In this document: positions 24,905 through 33,378 of the stretch, in pieces
Layout: every line of letters starts with the position of its first letter
Numbering within the stretch: position 1 is the stretch's first letter
DNA from: Agrobacterium albertimagni AOL15
GTDB taxonomy: Bacteria; Pseudomonadota; Alphaproteobacteria; Rhizobiales; Rhizobiaceae
NCBI RefSeq assembly: GCF_000300855.1
Contig: NZ_ALJF01000004.1
Coordinates: 310,001 to 374,000 of the forward strand
Direction of reading: 5' to 3'
Length of the DNA: 64,000 nt
Translations under genes and position numbers: made by a program
Notes under the pieces: model-generated
Told to the model about the DNA's origin: nothing
What the model saw: the letters and a program-made list of their open reading frames with translations, nothing else
Database searches by the model: none

Positions 24905-26623
24905 TTACTGCCAGCTCTTGACGAGCTCGTCGTAGTTGACCGTCATCGGCTGTTCTTTTTCGTTCTCGATCTTCAGCTGCGGGGCGATATTGCCCTTAGC
25001 AACAGCATCGGCATTCCACTCTTCGAGGGTCTTTTCCTCGGCAAGCTTCGGACCGATATCGCCCTGAACGCCAGCGCGTTCGAGACGCTCAAGCACCTTT
25101 TCCTGCTCGGCGCAGAGCGAGTCCATGGCTTCCTGGGCAGTCTTGGCGCCCGAAGAAGCGTCACCGATCGCCTGCCACCAGAGCTGAGCCAGCTTCGGAT
25201 AGTCAGGAACGTTGGTGCCAGTCGGCGACCACTGCAGGCGAGCCGGCGAGCGGTAGAATTCGACCAGACCGCCAAGCTTTGGAGCGCGCTCGGTGAATGA
25301 CTGATGGTCGAGCGTGGACTGACGGATGAAGGTCAGGCCAACATGGCTCTTCTTCACGTCGATGGTCTTGGAGGTGACGAACTGTGCGTAGAGCCAGGCG
25401 GCCTTTGCACGGTCTTCCGGAGTGGACTTCATCAGCGTCCAGGAACCTGCGTCCTGATAGCCGAGCTTCATGCCGTCCTTCCAGTAGACGCCATGCGGGC
25501 TCGGAGCAAAGCGCCACTTCGGCGTGCCGTCCTCGTTGACAACAGGCAGGCCTTCCTTGACGAAGTCGGCGGTGAAGGCGGTGTAGGTGAACATCTGCTG
25601 GGCGATTTCACCCTGAGACGGTACCGGACCGGATTCCGAGAAGGTCATGCCCTGGGCGGCCGGAGGGGCATACTTCTTCATCCACTCGAGATATTTCTCG
25701 ATGGCATAGACGGAGGCCGGGCCGTTGGTATCACCACCGCGGGCGACGCAGGAGCCGACCGGGCGGGAGTTTTCGTCGACCTTGATGCCCCATTCGTCGA
25801 CCGGAAGGCCGTTCGGGATGCCCTTGTCGCCGTTGCCGGCCATGGAGAGCCAGGCATCGGTGAAGCGCCAGCCGAGCGACGGGTCCTTCTTGCCGTAGTC
25901 CATGTGGCCGAAGACCTTCTTGCCGTCGATTTCGCGACCGGTGAAGAATTCGGCGATATCCTCGTAAGCCGACCAGTTGACCGGAACGCCGAGGTCGTAG
26001 CCGTACTTCTCCTTGAAGTCGGCCTTGTTCTTCTCGTCGTTGAACCAGTCGTAGCGGAAGAAGTAGAGGTTCGCGAACTGCTGGGTCGGCAGCTGGTAGA
26101 GCTTGCCATCCGGAGCGGTCGTGAACGACTTGCCGATGAAGTCTTCGATGTCGAGACCGGGGTTGGTGACATCCTTGCCTTCGTTCGCCATCCAGTCGGT
26201 CAGGTTGCGAACCTGCTGATAGCGCCAGTGGGTGCCGATCAGGTCAGAGTCGTTGATGTAGGCATCGTAGATGTTTTCGCCCGACTGCATCTGCGTCTGC
26301 AGCTTTTCAACGACGTCACCTTCACCAATCAGGTCATGGGTGATCTTGATGCCGGTGATGGCGGTGAAGGCCGGAGCGAGGACCTTCGATTCATATTCAT
26401 GCGTGGTGATGGTCTCAGAAACGACCTTGATCTCCATGCCGGCGAATGGCTTCGCGGCATCGATGAACCACTGCATTTCGGCTTCCTGGCCGGCACGATC
26501 GAGTGCCGACATGTCGCCGACCTCGGCGTCCAGGAACTTCTTCGCCGCTTCCATGTCGGCGAAGGCTGCGCCCGTCATGGCCAGAAGCATGGCGGCCGTT
26601 GTCGTCAAAAGGTGCTTTCGCAT
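24905..26623 (-). CDS. glpV: Glycerol ABC transporter substrate-binding protein GlpV
   Basis: Periplasmic binding protein of the rhizobial glycerol importer GlpSTPQUV. 572 residues, unusually long for a CUT1 binding protein but normal for GlpV. The signal peptide ends GAAFA/DMEAAKK. Abundant aromatic residues and the collagen-like ordering of blocks such as KLYQLPTQQFANLYFFRYDW match the family. GGGAGG precedes the ATG. It lies between glpU and glpK in the operon. Confidence 0.92.
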   Translation of the reverse strand: MRKHLLTTTAAMLLAMTGAAFADMEAAKKFLDAEVGDMSALDRAGQEAEMQWFIDAAKPFAGMEIKVVSETITTHEYESKVLAPAFTAITGIKITHDLIGEGDVVEKLQTQMQSGENIYDAYINDSDLIGTHWRYQQVRNLTDWMANEGKDVTNPGLDIEDFIGKSFTTAPDGKLYQLPTQQFANLYFFRYDWFNDEKNKADFKEKYGYDLGVPVNWSAYEDIAEFFTGREIDGKKVFGHMDYGKKDPSLGWRFTDAWLSMAGNGDKGIPNGLPVDEWGIKVDENSRPVGSCVARGGDTNGPASVYAIEKYLEWMKKYAPPAAQGMTFSESGPVPSQGEIAQQMFTYTAFTADFVKEGLPVVNEDGTPKWRFAPSPHGVYWKDGMKLGYQDAGSWTLMKSTPEDRAKAAWLYAQFVTSKTIDVKKSHVGLTFIRQSTLDHQSFTERAPKLGGLVEFYRSPARLQWSPTGTNVPDYPKLAQLWWQAIGDASSGAKTAQEAMDSLCAEQEKVLERLERAGVQGDIGPKLAEEKTLEEWNADAVAKGNIAPQLKIENEKEQPMTVNYDELVKSWQ

Positions 26624-26706
26624 TATGTCCTCCCTAAGGTTGCGATTGCATTCGGTTTGCAGTCTCGAGAATGGCGACCTCCCGCCGCCACCCCGTCTTG
26701 TCTGCT

Positions 26707-26988
26707 CTAGACGTAGCGGAAAACGCCGACGGCGTAGACTACGGAGAGAGCAAGAGCCCACCACAGGTTCGGTCCAACAAGACCGAGCCAAGCGAGATTG
26801 ATGAAAGCCGACCCGAGCAGCGACACGAAGAGACGGTCGCCACGGGTGGTTTCGAAGCGCAGGATGCCGGTCCGCGGATTGCCGCCCGGGACGAGGTATT
26901 CCCAGACCGCCATCGACAGGATCAGACCGAAGATCACAATGAAGAAGACCGCGGTCGGCGTGGTCCATGCCATCCATGAGAAATTCAT
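26707..26988 (-). CDS. glpU: Small membrane component GlpU (DUF2160)
   Basis: 93 residues with three hydrophobic helices (WTTPTAVFFIVIFGLILSMA, then two near the C-terminus). DUF2160 proteins are found only with this glycerol ABC system. GAGGAGGGTGTG directly precedes the ATG, which lies 10 bp after glpQ. It is probably an accessory membrane subunit of the transporter; its mechanism is unknown. Confidence 0.9.
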   Translation of the reverse strand: MNFSWMAWTTPTAVFFIVIFGLILSMAVWEYLVPGGNPRTGILRFETTRGDRLFVSLLGSAFINLAWLGLVGPNLWWALALSVVYAVGVFRYV

Positions 26989-26998
26989 CACACCCTCC

Positions 26999-27817
26999 TC
27001 AGACGCGGCCCAGGGCAAAGCCCTTGGCGATGTAATTGCGGACGAAATAGATCACGAGCGCCCCGGGGATAATCGTCAGCACGCCGGCGGCTGCGAGCAC
27101 GCCCCAATCCATGCCGGAGGCCGAGACCGTGCGCGTCATGATGGCGGCGATCGGCTTGGCATCCGTTGTGGTCAGCGTGCGGGCAATCAGAAGCTCGACC
27201 CAGGAAAACATGAAGCAGAAGAAGGCGGCGACACCGATGCCGGATGCGATCAGCGGCATGAAGATCTTCACGAAGAACTTCGGGAAGGAATAGCCGTCGA
27301 TATAGGCGGTCTCGTCGATCTCCTTCGGCACGCCCGACATGAAGCCTTCGAGGATCCACACAGCCAGCGGCACGTTGAACAGGCAGTGTGCGATGGCGAC
27401 CGCGATATGCGTGTCGATCAGGCCGAAGGCGGAATAGAGCTGGAAGAAGGGCAATGCAAAGACGGCTGGCGGTGCCATACGGTTGGTCAGCAGCCAGAAG
27501 AACAGATGCTTGTCACCGAGGAACCTGTAGCGCGAGAAGGCGTAGGCTGCCGGAAGGGCAACAGCAACCGCGATCACGGTGTTCATGCACACATAGATGA
27601 TCGAGTTGATGTAGCCCTTGTACCACGACGGGTCGGTGAAAATCACCGCATAGTTGGCAAGTGTCGGGTTGACGGGCCAAAGCGAGAAGGCCCCGGTGAT
27701 CTCCGCATTCGTCTTGAAGCTCATGTTGACGAGCCAGTAGATCGGCAGCAGCAGGAAGATGATATAGATCGTCGGGACCAGAAAGCCGAGGCTGGTACGA
27801 TTATCAGTGCTTTTCAT
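26999..27817 (-). CDS. glpQ: Glycerol ABC transporter permease GlpQ
   Basis: 272 residues with six transmembrane helices and the inner-membrane binding-protein-dependent loop EIDETAYIDGYSFPKFFVKIFMPL (EAA motif), which contacts the ATPases. It belongs to the CUT1/MalG side of the family. It is 11 bp downstream of glpP in the operon. Confidence 0.93.
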   Translation of the reverse strand: MKSTDNRTSLGFLVPTIYIIFLLLPIYWLVNMSFKTNAEITGAFSLWPVNPTLANYAVIFTDPSWYKGYINSIIYVCMNTVIAVAVALPAAYAFSRYRFLGDKHLFFWLLTNRMAPPAVFALPFFQLYSAFGLIDTHIAVAIAHCLFNVPLAVWILEGFMSGVPKEIDETAYIDGYSFPKFFVKIFMPLIASGIGVAAFFCFMFSWVELLIARTLTTTDAKPIAAIMTRTVSASGMDWGVLAAAGVLTIIPGALVIYFVRNYIAKGFALGRV

Positions 27818-27828
27818 CGGTATCTCCC

Positions 27829-28695
27829 TCAGCCCTTCGCGTCACTGTTGGTCATGACGGTGTAGAAAACCCAGGACAGCGCCAGGATGATCAGGAAGTA
27901 GATGATCGACATCGCCGCCGCCGGACCAAGGTCGAACTGGCCGACCGCCATCTTGACGAGATCGATCGACAAGAAGGTGGTCGAATTGCCCGGGCCGCCG
28001 CCTGTCAGGACGAAGGGCTCGGTGTAGATCATGAAACTGTCCATGAAGCGCAGAAGGACTGCGATCAAAAGGACGCGCTTCATCTTCGGCAGCTGAATGA
28101 AGCGGAACACGGACCAGCGCGATGCGCCGTCTATTTTGGCGGCCTGATAATAAGCATCCGGGATCGAGACGAGGCCGGCATAGCAGAGAAGCACGACAAG
28201 GCTCGTCCAGTGCCAGACATCCATCACGATGATGGTGACCCAGGCGTGCATCGGGTTCTGCGTGTAATTGTAGTCGAAGCCGAGCGCGTTGAGCGAATAG
28301 CCGAGAAGACCGATGTCGACGCGGCCGAAGACCTGCCAGATGGTGCCAACGACGTTCCACGGGATGAGCAGTGGCAGGGCCATCAGAACGAGGCAGACCG
28401 GAACGCCGAGTCCGGTTTTCGGCATGTTGAGCGCGATGAAGATGCCAAGCGGCACCTGGATCGCCAGAATGATCATGGAGAAGATCAGGTTGCGGCCGAG
28501 TGCGTTCCAGAAACGGTCGGACGACAGGATGTCGGCAAACCAGTCGGTGCCGGCCCAGAAGAACTGGTTGTTGCCGAAGGTGTCCTGAACGGAATAGTTG
28601 ACGACGGTCATCAGCGGGATGACAGCCGAGAAGGCCACCAGCACCAAGACCGGGACGACCATAAACCAAGCCTTGTTGTTCCAGGTTTTTTCCAT
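27829..28695 (-). CDS. glpP: Glycerol ABC transporter permease GlpP
   Basis: 288 residues with six membrane helices; MalF-like CUT1 permease. The EAA loop reads YYQAAKIDGASRWSVFRFI, and a conserved GGGPGNSTTFLS follows. It forms the translocation channel with GlpQ. It begins 3 bp after the glpT stop. Confidence 0.93.
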   Translation of the reverse strand: MEKTWNNKAWFMVVPVLVLVAFSAVIPLMTVVNYSVQDTFGNNQFFWAGTDWFADILSSDRFWNALGRNLIFSMIILAIQVPLGIFIALNMPKTGLGVPVCLVLMALPLLIPWNVVGTIWQVFGRVDIGLLGYSLNALGFDYNYTQNPMHAWVTIIVMDVWHWTSLVVLLCYAGLVSIPDAYYQAAKIDGASRWSVFRFIQLPKMKRVLLIAVLLRFMDSFMIYTEPFVLTGGGPGNSTTFLSIDLVKMAVGQFDLGPAAAMSIIYFLIILALSWVFYTVMTNSDAKG

Positions 28696-28698
28696 CGG

Positions 28699-29769
28699 TC
28701 AGCCCTCCATGCCTACGCGCCAGGAATCGGCAAAAATGCCGAGACCTTCGGGGACGAATGTGATGCGGGGATCGGCAGGAATGTCTGCATCTTCGGACAC
28801 GACGATCGACAGAGATTGATCGGCAAAGCGAGCGCGCACGATCTTCTGGCGACCGATGTCCTCGACCTTGGCGATGGAGACCGGCATGCCTTCCCGCCCG
28901 AGCCGGACAAATTCGGGCCGGACACCGAGCTCAATCTTGCTCTGACCCGAGAGCTTCGGGGCGCCGGGCAGATTGATCGTCTGGTCGCCGATCACGGCGG
29001 TTGCGCCGCTCACCTTTGCTGGCATGACATTCATGCCCGGGGAGCCGATGAAATAGCCGACGAATGTGTGGCTGGGACGCTCGAAGAGTTCGGCCGGCGT
29101 GCCGATCTGAACGATCTGGCCATCATACATCACGACGACCTTGTCGGCGAAGGTGAGCGCTTCGGTCTGGTCATGGGTGACATAGACCATGGTGAAGCCG
29201 GACTGGCGGTGCAGGCGCTTGAGCTGCGAGCGCAGGACCCACTTCATATGGGGGTCGATCACCGTCAGTGGCTCGTCGAAGAGGATCGCATTGACGTCGG
29301 AGCGGACGAGGCCACGGCCGAGCGAGATCTTTTGCTTCTGGTCCGCCGTCAGGCCTTGCGCCTGCTTGCGGGCCATGGGCTGCAGGTCGATCATGTCGAG
29401 GATCTCGTTGACCCGCTTGTTCACCTGATCTTCCGGGACATGGCGGTTGCGCAGCGGAAAGGCCAGATTGTCGTAGACGGTCATCGTGTCGTAGACGACA
29501 GGGAACTGGAAGACCTGGGCAATGTTGCGGGCAGCCGTCGGCAGGTTGGTGACGTCTACGCCGTCGAACTCGATGCGGCCGTCGGACGGGTGCAGCAGGC
29601 CCGAGATGATGTTGAGCAAGGTGGTCTTGCCACAGCCGGACGGTCCGAGCAGCGCATAGGCACCGCCATCGTCCCATTCGTGATGGACTTCTTTCAGGGC
29701 GTAATCGCCCGCCGCGCGGGCAGCGGGGGAGTAGGCGTGGCGGATGTGGTCGAGGTTGATGCGAGCCAT
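28699..29769 (-). CDS. glpT: Glycerol ABC transporter ATP-binding protein GlpT
   Basis: 356 residues. Walker A GPSGCGKT (42-49), Q-loop FQF, Walker B ILFDEP (D165, E166) and H-loop H199 (VTHDQTEAL) are intact. The ABC signature, normally LSGGQ, is LTADQ (140-144). The C-terminal TOBE domain (after about 235) is typical of CUT1 ATPases. The start MARINLDHI is chosen over MRRNV by homology. Paired with GlpS, whose signature is intact but whose H-loop is not. Confidence 0.93.
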   Translation of the reverse strand: MARINLDHIRHAYSPAARAAGDYALKEVHHEWDDGGAYALLGPSGCGKTTLLNIISGLLHPSDGRIEFDGVDVTNLPTAARNIAQVFQFPVVYDTMTVYDNLAFPLRNRHVPEDQVNKRVNEILDMIDLQPMARKQAQGLTADQKQKISLGRGLVRSDVNAILFDEPLTVIDPHMKWVLRSQLKRLHRQSGFTMVYVTHDQTEALTFADKVVVMYDGQIVQIGTPAELFERPSHTFVGYFIGSPGMNVMPAKVSGATAVIGDQTINLPGAPKLSGQSKIELGVRPEFVRLGREGMPVSIAKVEDIGRQKIVRARFADQSLSIVVSEDADIPADPRITFVPEGLGIFADSWRVGMEG

Positions 29770-29780
29770 GACGTTCCTCC

Positions 29781-30860
29781 TCACGCAGCCAGTTCGACGG
29801 GGGCGCCGAGCGCTCCGCCATCGGCGCCGAACGCCATCAGGTGACGGGTGTCGATGAAGACATCGATCTCACGATCGGGATCGATATCGTGGATGCCATG
29901 GGCCAGGCACACCCAGCGGGCGGTGCCGTATTCGACGTGGATGAAGCTTTCGGAGCCTGCGATTTCGGAGACCAGCGTCCGCGAGCGCATGGGTGTGGCG
30001 CCCGGCAGTGCGGCGAGCGACAGGTGATGCGGGTGGAAGGCGACCGTGACCGGACCGTCTGCGATCGTGGCCAGATGAGCCGGCACCGTCAGAACGGGCT
30101 GACCGTTCAGTTCGAAGCTTCCACCCCGCTTGACGAGCGCGATGGTGTTGAGCGGCGGATCGGCGAAGGTTTTGGCGGTCAGGAGATCCAGCGGGCGGCG
30201 ATAGACGTCGATGGTCCGACCAAACTGGGTGATCCGACCTTCTGACAGAGTCGCGGTATTGCCGCCGAGCAGCAAAGCTTCAGAGGGTTCGGTTGTCGCG
30301 TAGACGAAAATTGCGCCGGATTCGGCGAAGATCTTCGGGAGTTCTTCGCGCAGTTCCTCGCGCAGCTTGTAGTCGAGGTTGGCGAGCGGTTCATCCAGCA
30401 GCACAAGGGTGGCGTTCTTGACGATAGCGCGGGCCAGCGCCGTACGCTGTTGCTGTCCACCGGACAGATTGAGTGGTGTGCGATCGAGATAGGGCGTCAG
30501 GCGCAAGAGGTCGGCCGCCTTGCGGACCTCGCGATCGATGGTGGCCGCATCCTTGCCCGCAACCCGCATCGGCGAGGCGATGTTTTCGTAGACGGTCAGT
30601 GCCGGGTAATTGATGAACTGCTGGTAGACCATCGCGACATTGCGCTTCTGGACCGGCATGCCGGTGACGTCCTGCCCGTCGAAATGCACGGTACCGGAGG
30701 TCGGCTTGTCGAGGCCTGCCATCAGGCGCATCAGGGACGTCTTGCCCGAAAGAGTGGGCCCGAGCAGGACGTTCAGCGTACCCCGCTGCAACGTCAGGTC
30801 GGTTGGATGGATGTGATATCCACCGCCCGCCATCTTCGAGACTTTACGCAGTTCCAACAT
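29781..30860 (-). CDS. glpS: Glycerol ABC transporter ATP-binding protein GlpS
   Basis: 359 residues from MLELRKVSKM, with GAGG upstream. Walker A GPTLSGKT (34-41), signature LSGGQ (132-136) and Walker B VLLDEP (D156, E157) are present. The H-loop histidine is replaced (YATTEPSEAL, T190 at the expected position). A C-terminal TOBE-like domain follows. It is the first transporter gene after glpD. Two different ATPases instead of one homodimeric subunit is a feature of the Glp system. Confidence 0.93.
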   Translation of the reverse strand: MLELRKVSKMAGGGYHIHPTDLTLQRGTLNVLLGPTLSGKTSLMRLMAGLDKPTSGTVHFDGQDVTGMPVQKRNVAMVYQQFINYPALTVYENIASPMRVAGKDAATIDREVRKAADLLRLTPYLDRTPLNLSGGQQQRTALARAIVKNATLVLLDEPLANLDYKLREELREELPKIFAESGAIFVYATTEPSEALLLGGNTATLSEGRITQFGRTIDVYRRPLDLLTAKTFADPPLNTIALVKRGGSFELNGQPVLTVPAHLATIADGPVTVAFHPHHLSLAALPGATPMRSRTLVSEIAGSESFIHVEYGTARWVCLAHGIHDIDPDREIDVFIDTRHLMAFGADGGALGAPVELAA

Positions 30861-30912
30861 ATGTCCTCGGGCCTCCTCCAAACCGTCGGTCTTTTATCCG
30901 TGAGATGGGCGA

Positions 30913-32424
30913 TCAGGCCGCCGCCAGCATCCCCAAATAGGCATCCAGCCCCTTCGCCTCCTCCGGCGTCAGGAACAGACCCTGTTTCGTTCGGCGCCAC
31001 AGCACGTCTTCGGCCGTAACCGCCCATTCCATTTCGACCAGCCAGCGAACCTCCGCCTCGTATAGCGTGCCGCCGAAGTGGCGACCGAGATCTGCTGCCG
31101 ACCGGGCCTTACCCAGAATCGATTTCGAATCCGTCCCGTAGCAGCGGATCAAACGCTCGGCGTGTCCACGCTCCAGGAAGGGGTAGCCCTTCAGGAGATC
31201 GGCGACCGTTGGTTCAAATGCCGTCGCGGCGAAGTCGCCGCCGGGCAGGCGACTGCCCGCCGTCCAGGGCGTGCCCTTCTGCCCGATCGCCTCACCGATT
31301 TTTTCAAGCGCATGTTCGGCCAAACGGCGATAGGTCGTCAGCTTGCCACCGAAGACGTTGAGCAACGGGGCCTCTTCACTCGTCCCTTCGATCTTGAGCA
31401 CGTAGTCGCGGGTCGCTTCCTGGGCCTTTGATGCGCCGTCGTCGAAAAGCGGCCGAACGGCGGAATAGCTCCAGACGATATCCTCGGGGCGGATCGGTTC
31501 CTGGAAATACTCGCTCGCGGCACCGCAGAGGTAGTTCACTTCCTCGGGGCTGATCCGGACGTCCTTGGGATCTTCGGTGAAGTCCCGATCCGTAGTGCCG
31601 ATCAGGGTGAACTCACCCTCGTATGGGATGGCGAAAATGATCCGGTTGTCGGGGTTCTGGAAGAAGTAGGCGCGCGGGTCGGTGAACTTCTTGCGCACCA
31701 CGATATGGCTGCCCTGGACGAGGCGAACATTGTGCACATTGTTTCGGCCGAAGGCGCCCGCCAGCACTTGGTCGACCCAGGGGCCGGCCGCGTTGACCAG
31801 CATGCGGGCCTTGTGGGTTACTGTCGAGCCATCGCGCTGCGACTTCGTCGTGACGACCCAGTGGCCGTCTTCTCGATGGGCCGAGACAACACGGTTACGG
31901 CTCAGGATCGTTGCGCCGCGGATCTGTGCATCGCGAGCATTGAGAACGACCATGCGCGCGTCATCGACCCAGCCGTCCGAATATTCGAAGGCCTTGGAGA
32001 AGACCGGCTTCAGAGGCTTTCCGGCCGGGTCGCGGCGCAGATCGAGCGTCTTGGTCGGCGGAAGCAGCTTTCGGCCACCGAGATTGTCGTACAGGAAAAG
32101 GCCGAGGCGAATGAGCCAGGCCGGACGAATGCCGCCCTTCTGGAAGGGCAGGACAAAGCGCAGGGGCCAGATGACATGCGGGGCCATGGCCCAGAGGACT
32201 TCGCGCTCCATCAGCGCTTCGCGCACGAGGCGAAATTCGTAGTGCTCGAGATAACGAAGGCCGCCATGGATGAGCTTGGTAGCGCCCGACGACGTACCGG
32301 AGGCGAAATCGTTCATTTCAGCCAAGGCGACCGAGTAACCACGGCCGGCCGCGTCGCGCGCGATCCCAGTCCCGTTGATCCCGCCGCCGATCACAAAAAG
32401 ATCGTAAATTGGCTGCCCCGACAT
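30913..32424 (-). CDS. glpD: Aerobic glycerol-3-phosphate dehydrogenase GlpD
   Basis: FAD-dependent, membrane-associated enzyme oxidising glycerol-3-phosphate to dihydroxyacetone phosphate and passing electrons to quinone. 503 residues. FAD motif FVIGGGINGTGIARDAAGRG, SSGATKLIHGGLRYLE, NAAGPWVD and the C-terminal DAO domain with LTTYRRLAEHALEK. GGAGG lies ahead of MSGQPIYDL. It sits between glpR and glpS in the operon. Confidence 0.96.
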   Translation of the reverse strand: MSGQPIYDLFVIGGGINGTGIARDAAGRGYSVALAEMNDFASGTSSGATKLIHGGLRYLEHYEFRLVREALMEREVLWAMAPHVIWPLRFVLPFQKGGIRPAWLIRLGLFLYDNLGGRKLLPPTKTLDLRRDPAGKPLKPVFSKAFEYSDGWVDDARMVVLNARDAQIRGATILSRNRVVSAHREDGHWVVTTKSQRDGSTVTHKARMLVNAAGPWVDQVLAGAFGRNNVHNVRLVQGSHIVVRKKFTDPRAYFFQNPDNRIIFAIPYEGEFTLIGTTDRDFTEDPKDVRISPEEVNYLCGAASEYFQEPIRPEDIVWSYSAVRPLFDDGASKAQEATRDYVLKIEGTSEEAPLLNVFGGKLTTYRRLAEHALEKIGEAIGQKGTPWTAGSRLPGGDFAATAFEPTVADLLKGYPFLERGHAERLIRCYGTDSKSILGKARSAADLGRHFGGTLYEAEVRWLVEMEWAVTAEDVLWRRTKQGLFLTPEEAKGLDAYLGMLAAA

Positions 32425-32466
32425 CGTTCCTCCGCATGTTCGCACCTGCAGCATTTGCTGCTATTG

Positions 32467-32514
32467 CGAAAGTAGGATTATCTTTTTCGAAATTTAAACG
32501 AATGTCAAACGAAA
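32467..32514 (-). promoter_or_regulatory. Phased TTTCG repeats upstream of glpD (probable GlpR operator)
   Basis: Read on the plus strand, CGAA occurs at 32467, 32488, 32499 and 32510: steps of 21, 11 and 11 bp, so all lie on one helix face. TTTCG/TTCGTTT half-sites are typical of GlpR and other DeoR regulators. They lie just after glpR and 43-90 bp ahead of the glpD start. Confidence 0.55.
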
Positions 32515-32515
32515 G

Positions 32516-33304
32516 TTATTCAGCGGCTACATCGCGGTCGACCGGCGCCGTTTCGATGATCCTGACATCGCGCTCGGCGCAGATGTCGCGGATGCTGCTC
32601 GAAGGACAGTGATCGGTGATAAAGGTCTGAACCTGCGAGATATGTCCGATACGGACCGGCGCGGTGCGCTCGAATTTCGAAGCGTCGGAAACAAGGATCA
32701 CATGCCGGGCATTGGCGATGATGGCCTGGGCGACTTTCACTTCGCGAAAATCGAAATCGAGCAGTGCACCATCCTCATCGATCGCGGAGACGCCGATAAC
32801 AGCGAAATCCACCTTGAACTGCCGGATGAAATCCACGGCTGCCTCGCCGACGATCCCGCCGTCAGAACCACGCACCACACCGCCGGCGATGACCACCTCG
32901 ATCGAGGGATAGACGCGCAAGCGATTGGCAACGTTGATGTTGTTGGTGATGACCATCAATTCCCTGTGGTCAACAAGCGCTTCGCCCACAGCTTCCGTCG
33001 TGGTGCCGATGTTGATGAAGAGGGAGGAATTGTCCGGGATCAGGTTGGCTGCAGCGCGGCCGATCGCCTGCTTTTCGCCGGCCGCCATCGAACGGCGCGC
33101 TTCGTATTTGACGTTTTCGTTTCCGCTCGGAAAGACGGCACCGCCGTGGATACGGTTGAGGGCGCGTGCGTCGCACAGGTCGTTGAGGTCCTTGCGAATC
33201 GTTTGCGGTGTGACTGCGAAGCGCGCGGCGAGTTCGTCCACCAGAACGCGGCCCTGTTCCTTGGCCAGAGTCATGATCTCGGCCTGTCTCGCGGAGAACA
33301 TCAT
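32516..33304 (-). CDS. glpR: DeoR family repressor GlpR
   Basis: 262 residues. N-terminal winged helix (RQAEIMTLAKEQGRVLVDELA and VTPQTIRKDLNDLCD) followed by the DeoR sensor domain with INIGTTTEAVG, ITNNINVA and GVSAIDEDGALLDFD, likely binding glycerol-3-phosphate. Two consecutive ATGs can start it. Gene order glpR-glpD-glpSTPQUV-glpK on one strand is the standard rhizobial glycerol locus. Confidence 0.93.
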   Translation of the reverse strand: MMFSARQAEIMTLAKEQGRVLVDELAARFAVTPQTIRKDLNDLCDARALNRIHGGAVFPSGNENVKYEARRSMAAGEKQAIGRAAANLIPDNSSLFINIGTTTEAVGEALVDHRELMVITNNINVANRLRVYPSIEVVIAGGVVRGSDGGIVGEAAVDFIRQFKVDFAVIGVSAIDEDGALLDFDFREVKVAQAIIANARHVILVSDASKFERTAPVRIGHISQVQTFITDHCPSSSIRDICAERDVRIIETAPVDRDVAAE

Positions 33305-33321
33305 GCCGCCCCCTCCCCTTA

Positions 33322-33355
33322 TTTCGTTTTTTCTTCAGTCTAGGCAAAAACGAAA
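33322..33355 (-). promoter_or_regulatory. Inverted repeat upstream of glpR (probable autoregulatory operator)
   Basis: TTTCGTTTTT (33322-33331) and AAAAACGAAA (33346-33355) form a perfect 10-bp inverted repeat with a 14-bp spacer, 17-50 bp ahead of the glpR start. It shares the TTTCGTTT core with the repeats upstream of glpD. Confidence 0.55.
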
Positions 33356-33378
33356 CAGGGGCAATAGGCAGGCGCCAA

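Noticed and set aside
25304-26710. 468-residue plus-strand frame over glpV
   Set aside because: Antisense shadow of the binding protein gene.
28210-29844. 544-residue plus-strand frame over glpP/glpT
   Set aside because: Opposite strand of two clear transporter genes; no domain and no start signal.
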